A stretch of DNA of 64,000 nucleotides from Neorhizobium galegae (GCF_017877135.1 NZ_JAGIPH010000001.1:1054001-1118000); one strand, 5' to 3'. Positions 8,358 to 16,703 are shown, counted from the stretch's first letter. Notes: generated from the sequence alone by a model not told the origin. Program-made: numbers and translations.

Positions 8358-9014
8358 TCACCGCACGATGTAGCGGTCGGTGCGATGGTTGATCGCAAGG
8401 GTGAGGTTGAGGGTCAGCGCGGCGAGGATCGAGAGGAGGATCACCAGGGGCGTGGCGACGAGGAAGGAGAGCGCCAGAACGACGCCATCCAGCCCCAGCT
8501 GCACCAGGCCCGCGCGCCAGCCGAACTTGTCCTGCAGATAAAGCGCCACGATGCCGAAGCCGCCAAGGCTTGCGCGGTGACGAAAGAGCGCCAGCATGCC
8601 GGTGCCGATCAGAAGGCCGCCGAAGAGGGCGGCTGCCAGCGGGTGGATGTCTTCGATGCGCATGAGGCCCGGCAGCACTTCAGTGAGCGCAGAGGTGAGC
8701 GCGACCGCCGAAAAGGTTTTGAGCGTGAAGGCAAGACCGAGGCGCTTGTAGGCAATCACATAGAACGGCAGGTTGAGGAGGAAGAACACCACGCCGAAAC
8801 TGAGGCCGCTTGCATAGCGCAGGAGGAAGCCGAGGCCCGCCGTGCCGCCGATCAAGAGATGCGCCGAGGACAGAAGCGTCACCCCAAGCGCTGCCAGCAT
8901 CGAGCCGGCGGCGATGCCCTGAATATCCTCCACCAGCGAGTGGCGCTCGGTGCTGGAGGCCCAAAGGCCGATCGGCGTTCTTGCCGTCGACCGCTTGTCG
9001 CCGCTTTCTGCCAT
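8358..9014 (-). CDS. YitT family membrane protein (copy 1)
   Basis: 218-residue membrane protein of the YitT (DUF161) family, with about five to six hydrophobic segments and the motif HRASLGGFGIVALYLQ near residue 150. It ends NHRTDRYIVR, almost the same as its upstream neighbour. The start codon overlaps the neighbour's stop by one base (TGATG), so the two are translationally coupled. YitT proteins have no firmly established substrate. Together the tandem copies may form a heteromeric membrane complex, which is inference. Confidence 0.85.
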   Translation of the reverse strand: MAESGDKRSTARTPIGLWASSTERHSLVEDIQGIAAGSMLAALGVTLLSSAHLLIGGTAGLGFLLRYASGLSFGVVFFLLNLPFYVIAYKRLGLAFTLKTFSAVALTSALTEVLPGLMRIEDIHPLAAALFGGLLIGTGMLALFRHRASLGGFGIVALYLQDKFGWRAGLVQLGLDGVVLALSFLVATPLVILLSILAALTLNLTLAINHRTDRYIVR

Positions 9015-9670
9015 CAGCGCACCACGATGTAGCGGTCGGAGCGATGGTTGACCGCCAGGAACAGGTTGAGGATGGCCGCGCCCAGGATGGACCAGGCGAC
9101 CACATCCGGCTGCAGCACCAGAAAGGCGGCCGCCATGACGCCGGTATCGAAGGCAAGCTGGATGAGGCCCGCTTGGATGCCGAACCGCTCCTGGATATAG
9201 ATGGCGAGAATGCCGACGCCGCCAAGGCTTGCCCGATGCCGGTAAAGCGCCAGCAGCCCGTAGCCGAGCAGCAGCCCCCCCATCAGCGCACCCCAGAAGG
9301 GATGCAGATAATCGATGACGAGGAAACGCCCCTCGATTTCGGTGATGACGGAGACAAGGCCGATGGCCAGAAAGGTTTTTGCCGAAAAGGCAAGACCGAG
9401 CCGACGGAAGGAGAGGTAATAGAAAGGCAGGTTGACGATGAAGAACAGGAGGCCGAAGGAGATGTGGAAGGCATAATGGACAAGGAAGGCCACACCCGCC
9501 GTGCCGCCCGTCAACAGCCCGACGCGGTTTAAAAAATAAAAGCCGAGGCCGGAGACCAGCGCGCCGGTGAGCAGGCCCTGGCTATCCTCCAGGAGCGTGT
9601 GCTGCGACGGATCGGCACTGTAGAAGCCGAGTGTTTTCTTCTGCGAGACCGGTGTCTTCTTGTCCGTCAA
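9014..9670 (-). CDS. YitT family membrane protein (copy 2)
   Basis: 218 residues, the same length as the adjacent copy and clearly paralogous: LLTGGTAGVAFLVHYA, HRASLGGVGILAIYIQERFG and the terminal NHRSDRYIVVR all have counterparts in copy 1. It is the promoter-proximal member of the two-gene unit. The hydrophobic profile gives five to six membrane segments with a polar N-terminus of about 30 residues. No Shine-Dalgarno of note is seen at the ATG. Function is unknown. Confidence 0.85.
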   Translation of the reverse strand: MTDKKTPVSQKKTLGFYSADPSQHTLLEDSQGLLTGALVSGLGFYFLNRVGLLTGGTAGVAFLVHYAFHISFGLLFFIVNLPFYYLSFRRLGLAFSAKTFLAIGLVSVITEIEGRFLVIDYLHPFWGALMGGLLLGYGLLALYRHRASLGGVGILAIYIQERFGIQAGLIQLAFDTGVMAAAFLVLQPDVVAWSILGAAILNLFLAVNHRSDRYIVVR

Positions 9671-9770
9671 GACTGCTTTCCCCTTGGTTTTTTAAGCGAT
9701 TGTGCACCGCAAAACCCGCCCCTTCAAGATGGCGAAGGGGCAGCCTGCCAAAAGGAAAGAATGCGTGCGT

Positions 9771-10724
9771 TCAGCCCTTGAGCCTCGCAAGAAACAGAAT
9801 GCCGAACACTGCTTTTCCGGCATCCATGCGAATGTCGGTCTTCAAGGTGTCGATGATCGTGAAGCCGGCATCGGCAAGACCTTGCCCGACATAGGCCTCG
9901 CCATGCGCATAGCGCAGCGAGGGCTGCAGGAAAAAGCCGGCCTTCGCATCGCCGCCCTCCTCCACCGTTGCTGCATCCTCGACGGAAAAGGCAAACAGCC
10001 CCTGCGGCTTCAGGAGGTCGCGGGCGAGCGAAAAGGCCCCCTCAAGACTGCCGAGATACATCATCACATCGGCGGCCGAGACGAGATCGGCGCGGTGCTT
10101 CGGAAGATCTGCGCAGAAGAGGCCGGAGCTTTCGGCGGGTTCTGACAAATCGGCCTGGCCAAGATGCTGGTAGAGCCCCTTTTCGGCGGCCTTTGCCAGC
10201 ATGTTGGCGGAGAGATCAAAGCCTTCCAGACGGCTGCTTGCCGCCGCAACCTCGACGCCGAACAGGCCGGTGCCGCAACCGAGATCGACGGTGAGCGCAA
10301 AGGGCGCATGCGGGCGCACGAGGCGAAACAGCTTTTTCGGCACGCTGTAGTTCAGCTTCTCGATGAGCGCGGCCTCAAACCGGTCGGCATAATCGTCAAA
10401 CAGGCCCTCGACATAGGCGGAGGGCGGAGTTTCGGGCGTGGGTTCGGCCCCGAGCAGCGCAAGCTTCAGGGGCGCGCCGAAGAGGCCGGGTTCATCGCGC
10501 TCTGCGGCGCGCCGATAGGCCTCAACGGCCTCGTCTTTCAGGCCGGCCTTTTCGAAGAACTCCCCCAGCTGGAACCAGCCGGCCGCCCAGCCGGGCGCAA
10601 GCTCCAGCGCCTGCGCCATCAGGTCGGCGGCGGCTGCGGCATCACCGGCTTCCATGAGCATGCGGGCATAATCGGCGCGGCGATCGGCGATCACGTCGCC
10701 GGACGAGAATTGGATGGGTGTCAT
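9771..10724 (-). CDS. TPR-containing SAM-dependent methyltransferase
   Basis: 317 residues. The N-terminal third (residues 15-100) has two to three tetratricopeptide-like helices (DLMAQALELAPGWAAGWFQLG, DEAVEAYRRAAERD). The rest is a class I methyltransferase fold: motif I VDLGCGTGLFG near residue 160, acidic EGFDLSANML, and the DLVSAADVMMYLG segment. The methyl acceptor is unknown. A rhizobial family with this TPR plus methyltransferase layout exists. The gene stands alone, divergent from the DUF6460 gene. Confidence 0.85.
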   Translation of the reverse strand: MTPIQFSSGDVIADRRADYARMLMEAGDAAAAADLMAQALELAPGWAAGWFQLGEFFEKAGLKDEAVEAYRRAAERDEPGLFGAPLKLALLGAEPTPETPPSAYVEGLFDDYADRFEAALIEKLNYSVPKKLFRLVRPHAPFALTVDLGCGTGLFGVEVAAASSRLEGFDLSANMLAKAAEKGLYQHLGQADLSEPAESSGLFCADLPKHRADLVSAADVMMYLGSLEGAFSLARDLLKPQGLFAFSVEDAATVEEGGDAKAGFFLQPSLRYAHGEAYVGQGLADAGFTIIDTLKTDIRMDAGKAVFGILFLARLKG

Positions 10725-10900
10725 GGACCTGTGCGTTCAAAAAGACGACGCATGCGGGGCTCTGCGCCTCTTGGACATCTGCGCATCTGGCCGAAGCCAC
10801 AAAAAAATACAAGTTCTATCGCAGGACGAGACCGGGCTGCTTGCGGCGGCCGGGCAGCGGACCTATGTCATCAGCGCACAACCACAGAGGAACGAAGGGC

Positions 10901-11170
10901 ATGGCCGATCAGGTAAGCAGGGTTCTGGGAGACAGTCCGGGCCGTACCATCGTCAAACTCATCGTCGTGTCGCTCATCGTCGGCTTCGTCATGGCCATTT
11001 TCGACGTGCGCCCCTGGGATGTCTACTACGGCATCCGGCATTTCGTGATCGATCTGTGGCATCGCGGCTTCAGCGCGCTCGGCGCCGTCGGCGATTATCT
11101 GATCCTCGGAGCCACCATCGTCATCCCCGCCTTCATCATTCTTCGCATTTTAAGCTACAGGCGTTCATGA
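10901..11170 (+). CDS. DUF6460 small membrane protein
   Basis: 89-residue protein with two membrane helices (about residues 17-35 and 62-85). The start MADQVSRVLGDSPGRTIVKL and the DVYYGIRHFV segment match the rhizobial DUF6460 family, whose function is unknown. ATG at 10901 is preceded by GAGGAACGAAGG. The stop overlaps the start of the downstream CAP lipoprotein gene (ATGA), so the two are coupled and may act together at the cell envelope. Confidence 0.8.
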   Translation: MADQVSRVLGDSPGRTIVKLIVVSLIVGFVMAIFDVRPWDVYYGIRHFVIDLWHRGFSALGAVGDYLILGATIVIPAFIILRILSYRRS

Positions 11171-11661
11171 CCCTTTCTTCGCAGCTCGTTGCCCGCCGCG
11201 GTTTTTTGCTTGTCTCAGGGGCGGCGTTTGCAACGCTTGCCGGCTGCACGCCGAAGCAGACCTCCGTTCCCATCGACGGCGCGACGGATGATACGCGCGC
11301 CGCACTGCCGCTCGTCAATGCGCTGCGCCAGAAGCACGGCCTCTCTTCGCTCGCCGCCAGCGGCCCGACGGGGCGAGCCGCCGCCGAGCAGGCGGTGCGC
11401 ATGGCACGGGCCGGCGAAATGAAGCACCTGATCGGGCTCGGCGACGATTTCGGCGACCGCATGAAGCGCAACGGCGTGCCCCTGCCGGCGGCGGAAAATA
11501 TTGCGAGCGGCCAATCTAATGTGACGGATGCGGTGCAGGCCTGGATCGATTCGCCCAAGCATCTCACCAACATGCTCGGCGCCTACCGCTTTGTCGGCGT
11601 TGCCGTTGCGCGCGCGCCTGTCGGCATGCGCACCTATTGGGCCATGGTGCTCTCGGCCTGA
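11167..11661 (+). CDS. CAP/SCP-domain lipoprotein
   Basis: 164 residues. Residues 1-30 form a lipoprotein-type signal (ARRGFLLVSGAAFATLAGC, lipobox LAGC). The remainder matches the CAP (SCP/PR1) fold: LVNALRQKHGLSSL, a conserved His in MKHLIGLG, and PAAENIASG followed by AWIDSPKHLTNML. Bacterial CAP proteins are extracytoplasmic and mostly uncharacterised. The gene is coupled to the upstream DUF6460 gene by a four-base overlap. Confidence 0.85.
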   Translation: MTLSSQLVARRGFLLVSGAAFATLAGCTPKQTSVPIDGATDDTRAALPLVNALRQKHGLSSLAASGPTGRAAAEQAVRMARAGEMKHLIGLGDDFGDRMKRNGVPLPAAENIASGQSNVTDAVQAWIDSPKHLTNMLGAYRFVGVAVARAPVGMRTYWAMVLSA

Positions 11662-11969
11662 AGCGGATCGCCCTTGCGAGAGGCAACCATCGCGCGTCAT
11701 CGCGCGCGATGTCTTTCACCACAAAACACTCTTAGATATTTCGAATATTATCAGAATTAGTTGAGGAAAAACTCAATAATTCTGAGTTTGGATCCAATAT
11801 CGATCCATACCAGAAGGCGCAGAACAATTATAAATACGATAAGACCTGAAATTACGGCCAAAGGTTGCTTTTCGGTCAAAGTCATGACGCGCTCTATCCG
11901 TGAATACCCCTGTATTGTCGTAGATTTTTTGCTTCATCAAGACTTTTGTTGATTGCGCTACCAATAATT
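11662..11969. other. AT-rich intergenic stretch between CAP lipoprotein and pyrD
   Basis: 308 bases, noticeably richer in A and T than the flanks. Apart from the possible small membrane protein reading leftwards at 11757-11885, nothing certain is seen. The short open frames on the plus strand here have no recognisable features. Confidence 0.5.
11757..11885 (-). CDS. Possible 42-residue single-span membrane protein
   Basis: Reading leftwards from the ATG at 11885 to TAA gives 42 residues: a short polar start (MTLTEKQPLA), a hydrophobic segment at residues 10-28 (VISGLIVFIIVLRLLVW), then a basic turn (SKLR) and the end IIEFFLN. Charge pattern and helix length suit a single-span inner-membrane peptide. 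GGATAGAG lies about 6 bases ahead of the ATG, a modest ribosome site. The local base composition is richer in AT than elsewhere. No homologue is recalled. Confidence 0.42.
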   Translation of the reverse strand: MTLTEKQPLAVISGLIVFIIVLRLLVWIDIGSKLRIIEFFLN

Positions 11970-13058
11970 TCAAATTGAGAGCGTGTATGCCGCCCATGTC
12001 TCCAGACGGGAAGATTTATACTCGCCAATGGATTGCACGCCGCTGCGTTGCATTTCCGCTGACAGCCCCCGGATTATCTCAGCGGCAAGACCGGGTCCAC
12101 GATAGACCATGCAACTATAGACCTGAACCAGATCGGCGCCGGCCCGGATCTTCTCAAGCGCCGTTTCGGCCGAAGACACACCGCCGGCGGCAATGATCGG
12201 CAGGCCTTCGCCGATGCGCTTGCGCATGCGGGCAAGCACGGCCGTCGAGCGCGCAAACAGCGGCGTGCCGGAAAGCCCCCCCGCCTCGCCCGCCAGGGCA
12301 ACCGTTTTCAGGCCCGTGCGGGCAAGCGTCGTGTTGGAGACGATGAGGCCATCAAGCGCATGGGAGAGAACTTCATCCGCAATATCGTCCATGCCCTCTT
12401 CGGTAAGATCCGGGGCGATCTTCAGGAAGACCGGCACGCTGCGGCCGATGCGGACGGTCTCTTCGTCGCGCGCGGCAAGCACGGCTGTCAGCAGCGCCGC
12501 CAGGCTCTCGCGTGCCTGCAGGTCGCGCAGTCCGGGCGTATTGGGGGAGGAAATATTGACGGTGAAATAGGCGGCAAGAGCCGCAAAGCGGTGGATGCCG
12601 GCGACGTAATCGGCAATGCGATCGGCACTGTCCTTGTTGGCGCCGATATTGACGCCGACAATGCCGCCTGTTTTTAGCGCAGACAGCCGCGCATGGGCCG
12701 CCGCATGGCCCTCGTTGTTGAAGCCGAGGCGATTGATGATGCCCTCATCCTCGACGAGGCGGAAGATGCGCGGGCGTGGATTGCCGGCCTGCGGTTTCGG
12801 CGTCAGCGTGCCGACTTCGGTAAAGCCGAAGCCGAGCCTCAGGATCGCCGCCGGCACTTCGGCATTCTTGTCATAGCCGGCGGCAAGCCCGACCGGATTG
12901 GGAAAGGAGAGCCCCGCCACCTTGACCTGCAGCCGCGGATCCGGCGCAAGGTGGCAGGCAGGCACGAGACCCGATTTCAACACGGCGATCGACAGGCCGT
13001 GGGCGGTTTCGGGATCGAGCGCAAACAGCGCGTTGCGGGCAAGATCAAACAGCGGCAT
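11970..13058 (-). CDS. pyrD: Dihydroorotate dehydrogenase (quinone), class 2
   Basis: 362 residues. Oxidises dihydroorotate to orotate in pyrimidine synthesis, passing electrons to quinone at the membrane. Class 2 features: an N-terminal extension of about 45 residues (MPLFDLARNALFALDPETAH) and NPVGLAAGYDKNAE, GFTEVGTLTPKPQAGNPRPR and VNISSPNTPGLRDLQ, where Ser is the catalytic base. The C-terminal FMN phosphate site is IIAAGGVSS. The ATG at 13058 overlaps the upstream DUF952 gene by 14 bases, indicating an operon. pyrE and pyrC lie 37-41 kb away in the same window. Confidence 0.95.
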   Translation of the reverse strand: MPLFDLARNALFALDPETAHGLSIAVLKSGLVPACHLAPDPRLQVKVAGLSFPNPVGLAAGYDKNAEVPAAILRLGFGFTEVGTLTPKPQAGNPRPRIFRLVEDEGIINRLGFNNEGHAAAHARLSALKTGGIVGVNIGANKDSADRIADYVAGIHRFAALAAYFTVNISSPNTPGLRDLQARESLAALLTAVLAARDEETVRIGRSVPVFLKIAPDLTEEGMDDIADEVLSHALDGLIVSNTTLARTGLKTVALAGEAGGLSGTPLFARSTAVLARMRKRIGEGLPIIAAGGVSSAETALEKIRAGADLVQVYSCMVYRGPGLAAEIIRGLSAEMQRSGVQSIGEYKSSRLETWAAYTLSI

Positions 13059-13401
13059 CGGACAACTCCGGAAACTGGTGGGTGCCATCGGCAAGAAGCG
13101 GCAGCGGTGCCTCCCAAAGGACGGCAGAGAGCGGCAGGCGGGCGTAAAGATGCGGGAAGAGCGCGCCACCGCGCGAGACCTCGTAGACCAGGTCGTCGCC
13201 GAGCAGGCCGCCATCCACCGCCACCAGAAGCAGATCCGGCTCACCGGCAAAATGGCGGGCGGCGGTTTCACGAAGCTGCGATGCGGTGGAGAAATGAATG
13301 AAGCCATCGGCATGATCGACGGGCGCGCCATCGAAAACACCGGCGAGCCTGGCTTTTTGCCACACATCCTCCGGCACGATCTTATATAGGATACCGCTCA
13401 T
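13045..13401 (-). CDS. DUF952 domain protein
   Basis: 118 residues matching the DUF952 family: ILYKIVPEDVWQKA at the start, then DGFIHFSTASQLRETAARHF and VYEVSRGGALFPHLYARLPL. The fold is thought to be related to ADP-ribosyltransferase-like enzymes; function is unknown. It overlaps pyrD by 14 bases and is read first, an arrangement common in rhizobia. The start is the ATG at 13401 (MSGILYK), consistent with family N-termini. Confidence 0.85.
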   Translation of the reverse strand: MSGILYKIVPEDVWQKARLAGVFDGAPVDHADGFIHFSTASQLRETAARHFAGEPDLLLVAVDGGLLGDDLVYEVSRGGALFPHLYARLPLSAVLWEAPLPLLADGTHQFPELSDAAV

Positions 13402-13524
13402 GCTTTGCCCCTTTGCGCAGGTAGACTGCTGAGCCTTTGCCGCAAAGCCTTGCCATTGTCCATGCGGGAACGGCCCCGCCCAAGCAATCACCGCCCGAAA
13501 CGGGCACGAGACCAGGAGCACGAC

Positions 13525-13938
13525 ATGCAGATAGGATTATATACCTCGGCGATGCTCATGATCCTTGCCGCCACGCCGGTTTTGGCTGAGGCGCCTCCGA
13601 CGGATGCGGGACGCTACCGTCTGGAAAAGACCGAGACGGGCTTCATCCGGCTTGACCGGCAGACGGGGGCGATCACGTTTTGCCGCGAAAAGGACGGCGA
13701 ATTGATCTGCCGCATGGCAGCCGATGAACGGGCCGCCTATGATCAGGAACTCGACATGCTCGCACGGCGTGTAACGGCGCTGGAGGCACGGCTCGACCGC
13801 CTTGCCGCCGGCGACCGACGACCAAGCGAGGCCGAGATCGAACAGTCGCTGTCGATCATGGAGCGCGTCATGCGCCGTTTCATGGCGCTGATCGAGGAGT
13901 TCCGCCAAAACGATACCGTTCAGCCGAACCGTGGCTGA
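13525..13938 (+). CDS. Exported coiled-coil protein of unknown function
   Basis: 137 residues. A signal peptide (MQIGLYTSAMLMILAATPVLA) is followed by a short region with two cysteines (ITFCREKDGELICRM) and a helical, heptad-like segment (residues 70-95, QELDMLARRVTALEARLDRL). AGGAG lies 6 bases before the ATG. No known domain is recognised. Divergent from the DUF952-pyrD pair and followed by a response-regulator gene on the same strand. Confidence 0.75.
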   Translation: MQIGLYTSAMLMILAATPVLAEAPPTDAGRYRLEKTETGFIRLDRQTGAITFCREKDGELICRMAADERAAYDQELDMLARRVTALEARLDRLAAGDRRPSEAEIEQSLSIMERVMRRFMALIEEFRQNDTVQPNRG

Positions 13939-14102
13939 CGGTTTCGGGCTGCCCATTCGGGCGGTTCATGAGGGTGGTCGGGCAGATGCCGAGGCGACTG
14001 GCATTCCTGACCCGCTGAAACTTAGACTTGTCTGCCCATGGCTTGCGGGCTAAGACTATCATGGGATGGCAGCAGACTATGCTTTTGGGAGGAAGCGTGG
14101 AC

Positions 14103-14750
14103 ATGCAACAGCTTAAAATCATCATCGCAGACGATCACCCGTTGTTTCGCGGCGCGCTGCGCCAGGCGCTGAACGACATTGCCGATGGCCCGGCCATCCT
14201 CGAAGCGGGCACGTTCGAGGCCGCACGCGAGGCAACGCTTGCCCATCCGGATGCCGACCTCATGCTGCTTGACCTCTCCATGCCGGGCGTCAGCGGCTTT
14301 TCCGGCCTGATGTCGCTGCGCAGCGAGATCAGCAGCCTGCCGATCATCATCGTCTCGGCGAGCGACGACACCGCCACCGTGCGGCGGGCGCTGGAACTGG
14401 GCGCCTCCGGCTTCATCTCGAAATCGTCGGGGCTCGACGATATCCGCGCCGCCATCCGCACCGTGCTCGAAGGGGGCATCTGGGTGCCGAAGGATATGGC
14501 CGCCTGCCCGGACCAGGATCCCGCCATGGCCGAACTGATGGAACGGCTGAAGACACTGACCCCGCAGCAGAACCGCGTTCTGTCGATGCTGGCCGAAGGC
14601 CTTCTCAACAAGCAGATCGCCTATGAACTCGGCGTCTCGGAGGCAACGATCAAGGCGCATGTCTCCGCCATTCTCCTGAAGCTCGATGTCGACAGCCGCA
14701 CCCAGGCGGTGATCAAGCTTGGCAAGGTCAACATGGCGCTGGTGGCCTGA
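14103..14750 (+). CDS. NarL/FixJ-type response regulator
   Basis: 215 residues. Receiver domain at 1-120 with the acidic pair in IIADDHPLFRGAL, the phospho-acceptor Asp in LMLLDLSMPGVSG, and a conserved Lys in GFISKSSG. A LuxR-type helix-turn-helix follows at residues 150-210 (LTPQQNRVLSMLAEGLLNKQIA, VSEATIKAHVSAIL). No cognate kinase is adjacent. GGGAGG at 14087 serves either the ATG at 14103 (10-base gap) or a GTG two codons earlier (4-base gap), so the exact start is open. Confidence 0.9.
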   Translation: MQQLKIIIADDHPLFRGALRQALNDIADGPAILEAGTFEAAREATLAHPDADLMLLDLSMPGVSGFSGLMSLRSEISSLPIIIVSASDDTATVRRALELGASGFISKSSGLDDIRAAIRTVLEGGIWVPKDMAACPDQDPAMAELMERLKTLTPQQNRVLSMLAEGLLNKQIAYELGVSEATIKAHVSAILLKLDVDSRTQAVIKLGKVNMALVA

Positions 14751-14891
14751 ACGCGCCTTTCAGGCACGAGGACAGGATTTTATTCCTTTTCCGCTTTACT
14801 CGGGAACCCGCATTCATTAGATATAGCGCGGCAAGCGGCTTCGCGCCGCTTCACCTGTTTTACCAGGTGACAGGCAGAGATGGCAGGCTGA

Positions 14892-14959
14892 AGCGACAGG
14901 CAGGGGCCTGCGGATGACACCCCGGGGTGATATCCGTGCGGCAGGCGCGTGATGTCGCT
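14892..14959 (+). ncRNA. Candidate structured leader RNA upstream of the S24 regulator
   Basis: Three nested pairings define one long stem-loop: AGCGACA (14892-14898) with TGTCGCT (14953-14959), GCCTGC (14906-14911) with GCAGGC (14941-14946), and GGAT (14912-14915) with ATCC (14932-14935), capped by CACCCC/GGGGTG (14918-14929). It lies about 120 bases before the S24/HTH gene on the same strand. It could be a 5' leader or a separate small RNA; no known family was recognised. Confidence 0.35.
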
Positions 14960-15016
14960 GCGTCGAGGGCAGGTGTCGTCTTGTGGCGCGTCAGGATCGG
15001 GCAGGCGCTTGCGCTT

Positions 15017-15030
15017 CAGGTCCGGACCTG
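15017..15030. promoter_or_regulatory. Perfect 14-base palindrome, possible operator
   Basis: CAGGTCCGGACCTG is fully self-complementary and lies 48 bases before the start of an S24-type repressor-like gene. LexA/CI-like proteins often bind palindromes in their own promoters; that this is such an operator is inference. Confidence 0.3.
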
Positions 15031-15078
15031 CGGCCGTCGCGGCATAAGGCGCGGAAAAGGCGCGGAGCAGGAACGGTG

Positions 15079-15744
15079 ATGTTGTCGCACGAAACGATCT
15101 GGAACGCGATCGACAGGCTGGCCGAGCGTCACCGGATGACCGCGTCCGGCCTTGCCCGCCGCGCCGGCCTTGATCCGACCTCCTTCAACAAATCCAAACG
15201 CTTAGGCCCCGATGGCCGGCTGCGCTGGCCCTCGACGGAATCGATTGCCAAGGTGCTGGAGGCCACTGGCGCCTCGCTCGACCAGTTCCTGAGCTACCTG
15301 CCCCCGGAGATGGAGCGGACGGGCCTGCCGGAAGGCGCCTTTCCGCCCCAGCGCGGCGCAATCCCGCTTTTGGGCTTTGCCCAGGCCGGCGCCGGCGGCT
15401 TTTTCGATGATGGCGGCTTTCCCGCCGGCCAGGGCTGGGATGTGGTGGATTTTCCGACGGACCCCACCCACAAGGCAGGCGTTTACGCGCTGGAGGTGCA
15501 GGGCGATTCCATGCTGCCGCTCTACCGCGACGGCGACCGGCTGATTGTCGAGCCGGGCGCACAAATCCGCCGCGGCGACCGCATCGTGCTGAAGACGCGC
15601 GAGGGCGAGGTGATGGCCAAGGTTCTGCTGCGCCAGAGCGCGCGCAGCATCGAGATCATGTCGCTCAATCCCGATCATCCCAACCGGACCTTCGACATGG
15701 CCGAGGTGGAATGGATTGCCCGCATCATCTGGGCAAGCCAGTAA
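15079..15744 (+). CDS. HTH regulator with S24 (LexA/CI-like) peptidase domain
   Basis: 221 residues. An N-terminal helix-turn-helix (residues 5-70, RLAERHRMTASGLARRAGL and STESIAKVLEATG) joins an S24 peptidase domain (residues 100-220). The catalytic Ser lies in GDSMLPLYRDGDR and the Lys in EVMAKVLL. Family members autocleave at an Ala/Cys-Gly bond on DNA damage or act as repressors; a plausible site is AQAGAGG near residue 100. It is not canonical LexA, whose winged helix differs. There are no phage genes nearby, so it is probably a chromosomal regulator. Adjacent GTG (15076) is an alternative start. Confidence 0.85.
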   Translation: MLSHETIWNAIDRLAERHRMTASGLARRAGLDPTSFNKSKRLGPDGRLRWPSTESIAKVLEATGASLDQFLSYLPPEMERTGLPEGAFPPQRGAIPLLGFAQAGAGGFFDDGGFPAGQGWDVVDFPTDPTHKAGVYALEVQGDSMLPLYRDGDRLIVEPGAQIRRGDRIVLKTREGEVMAKVLLRQSARSIEIMSLNPDHPNRTFDMAEVEWIARIIWASQ

Positions 15745-15753
15745 GCGCGGCCC

Positions 15754-16629
15754 TCAGTAGAACCCGTTGGGGAAATAGCGCAGGTAGATCTCCTGCAGCC
15801 GGCCCTTGCGGGCAAGCTGGGCCAGCGCATAGTCGAAGCCTGCGACCACCTGCGGCGCATTGGGGCGCGCCATCAGCATCAGGCCCTCGCCCAGAAAGCG
15901 CTCCGACAGATAGGGCCCGCCAAACAGGGTACAGCAATCGCCGGACGCCGGACTGGCCACCCAGAAGGGAAGCCTCAGCGCATCGGAAAACACCGCATCG
16001 ACGGCGCGGGTCTTCACCGCCTCCAGCATGGCGTCCTGCGTGTCGAAGGAGACGGGGCGGATGCGGGGGAAGAAGGCCTTGAGCATTCTTTCGTGGGCGG
16101 TGCCCGCCACCACGCCCACCGGGCGACCATCGAGCGCTGCGCCGGTCTCGCCGGTCAGCACCACCGCCCGATGTTTCGCAAAGCGCGCCGGGATCGTCAT
16201 ATAGGGGCGCGAAAAGGCAAATTTTTCCCGCAAGGCCGGTGTGACCGTGATGCCGGCGGCCACCGCCTCCCCGTCTCCTGCAAGAAGTGCGGCCTCCAGA
16301 TCGCCAAACGGCATGGCCTGGATCTGGCATTTCGCCTCGATGCCCAGTTCCGCGCAGATGTCGCGCACCAGATCCACATGGAAGCCGGAGAGCCGCCCCG
16401 TCTGGTCGACGAAGCTGAAGGGCGGGAAATCCACCGTCATCAACACGCGAAGACGCGGCACGGTTGAAAGATCCGGTTTCGCCAGACGCTCGTTGCCATC
16501 GAAGAATACCGGCATGTCGGAGCTCTGCGCCTTTGCGCTGACCGGCGAACAGAGGGCCAGTATCGTCAATAATGTGACATACAGACCGTTCTTTCGCAGA
16601 GACCCCTGATTTTTGATAGGTGAAACCAT
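15754..16629 (-). CDS. Periplasmic solute-binding protein (SBP family 3)
   Basis: 291 residues. A signal peptide (GLYVTLLTILALCSPVSAKA) precedes a bacterial extracellular solute-binding family 3 fold: LRVLMTVDFPPFSFVDQTGRLSGFHVDLVRDIC, GITVTPALREKFAFSRPYM, and GRPVGVVAGTAHE. Such proteins capture amino acids for an ABC importer or act as sensors; no transporter genes are adjacent, so it is an orphan. The N-terminus has no clear Shine-Dalgarno and the start is uncertain. Convergent with the S24 gene and divergent from the GT2 gene. Confidence 0.82.
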   Translation of the reverse strand: MVSPIKNQGSLRKNGLYVTLLTILALCSPVSAKAQSSDMPVFFDGNERLAKPDLSTVPRLRVLMTVDFPPFSFVDQTGRLSGFHVDLVRDICAELGIEAKCQIQAMPFGDLEAALLAGDGEAVAAGITVTPALREKFAFSRPYMTIPARFAKHRAVVLTGETGAALDGRPVGVVAGTAHERMLKAFFPRIRPVSFDTQDAMLEAVKTRAVDAVFSDALRLPFWVASPASGDCCTLFGGPYLSERFLGEGLMLMARPNAPQVVAGFDYALAQLARKGRLQEIYLRYFPNGFY

Positions 16630-16703
16630 GGCGTGTATGTCTATGATCCGAATGGGGAAAAGTCAGCGAAGATCTCACTCGACGGTGTATCAGTTTGACG
16701 AAG

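Larger units (their letters stand above)
14751..15078. other. 328-base non-coding stretch with hairpins
   Basis: No protein-coding frame is supported. It contains two small adjacent hairpins (AAGCGGC/GCCGCTT at 14833-14851 and TCACCTG/CAGGTGA at 14851-14870), a larger imperfect stem-loop at 14892-14959, and a 14-base perfect palindrome at 15017-15030. A possible promoter is TTTACT, then 17 bases, then TAGATA near 14795-14823. Confidence 0.5.

Noticed and set aside
15079..15744. S24/HTH gene as a sign of a prophage
   Set aside because: No integrase, structural or lysis genes are nearby; neighbours are ordinary chromosomal genes.
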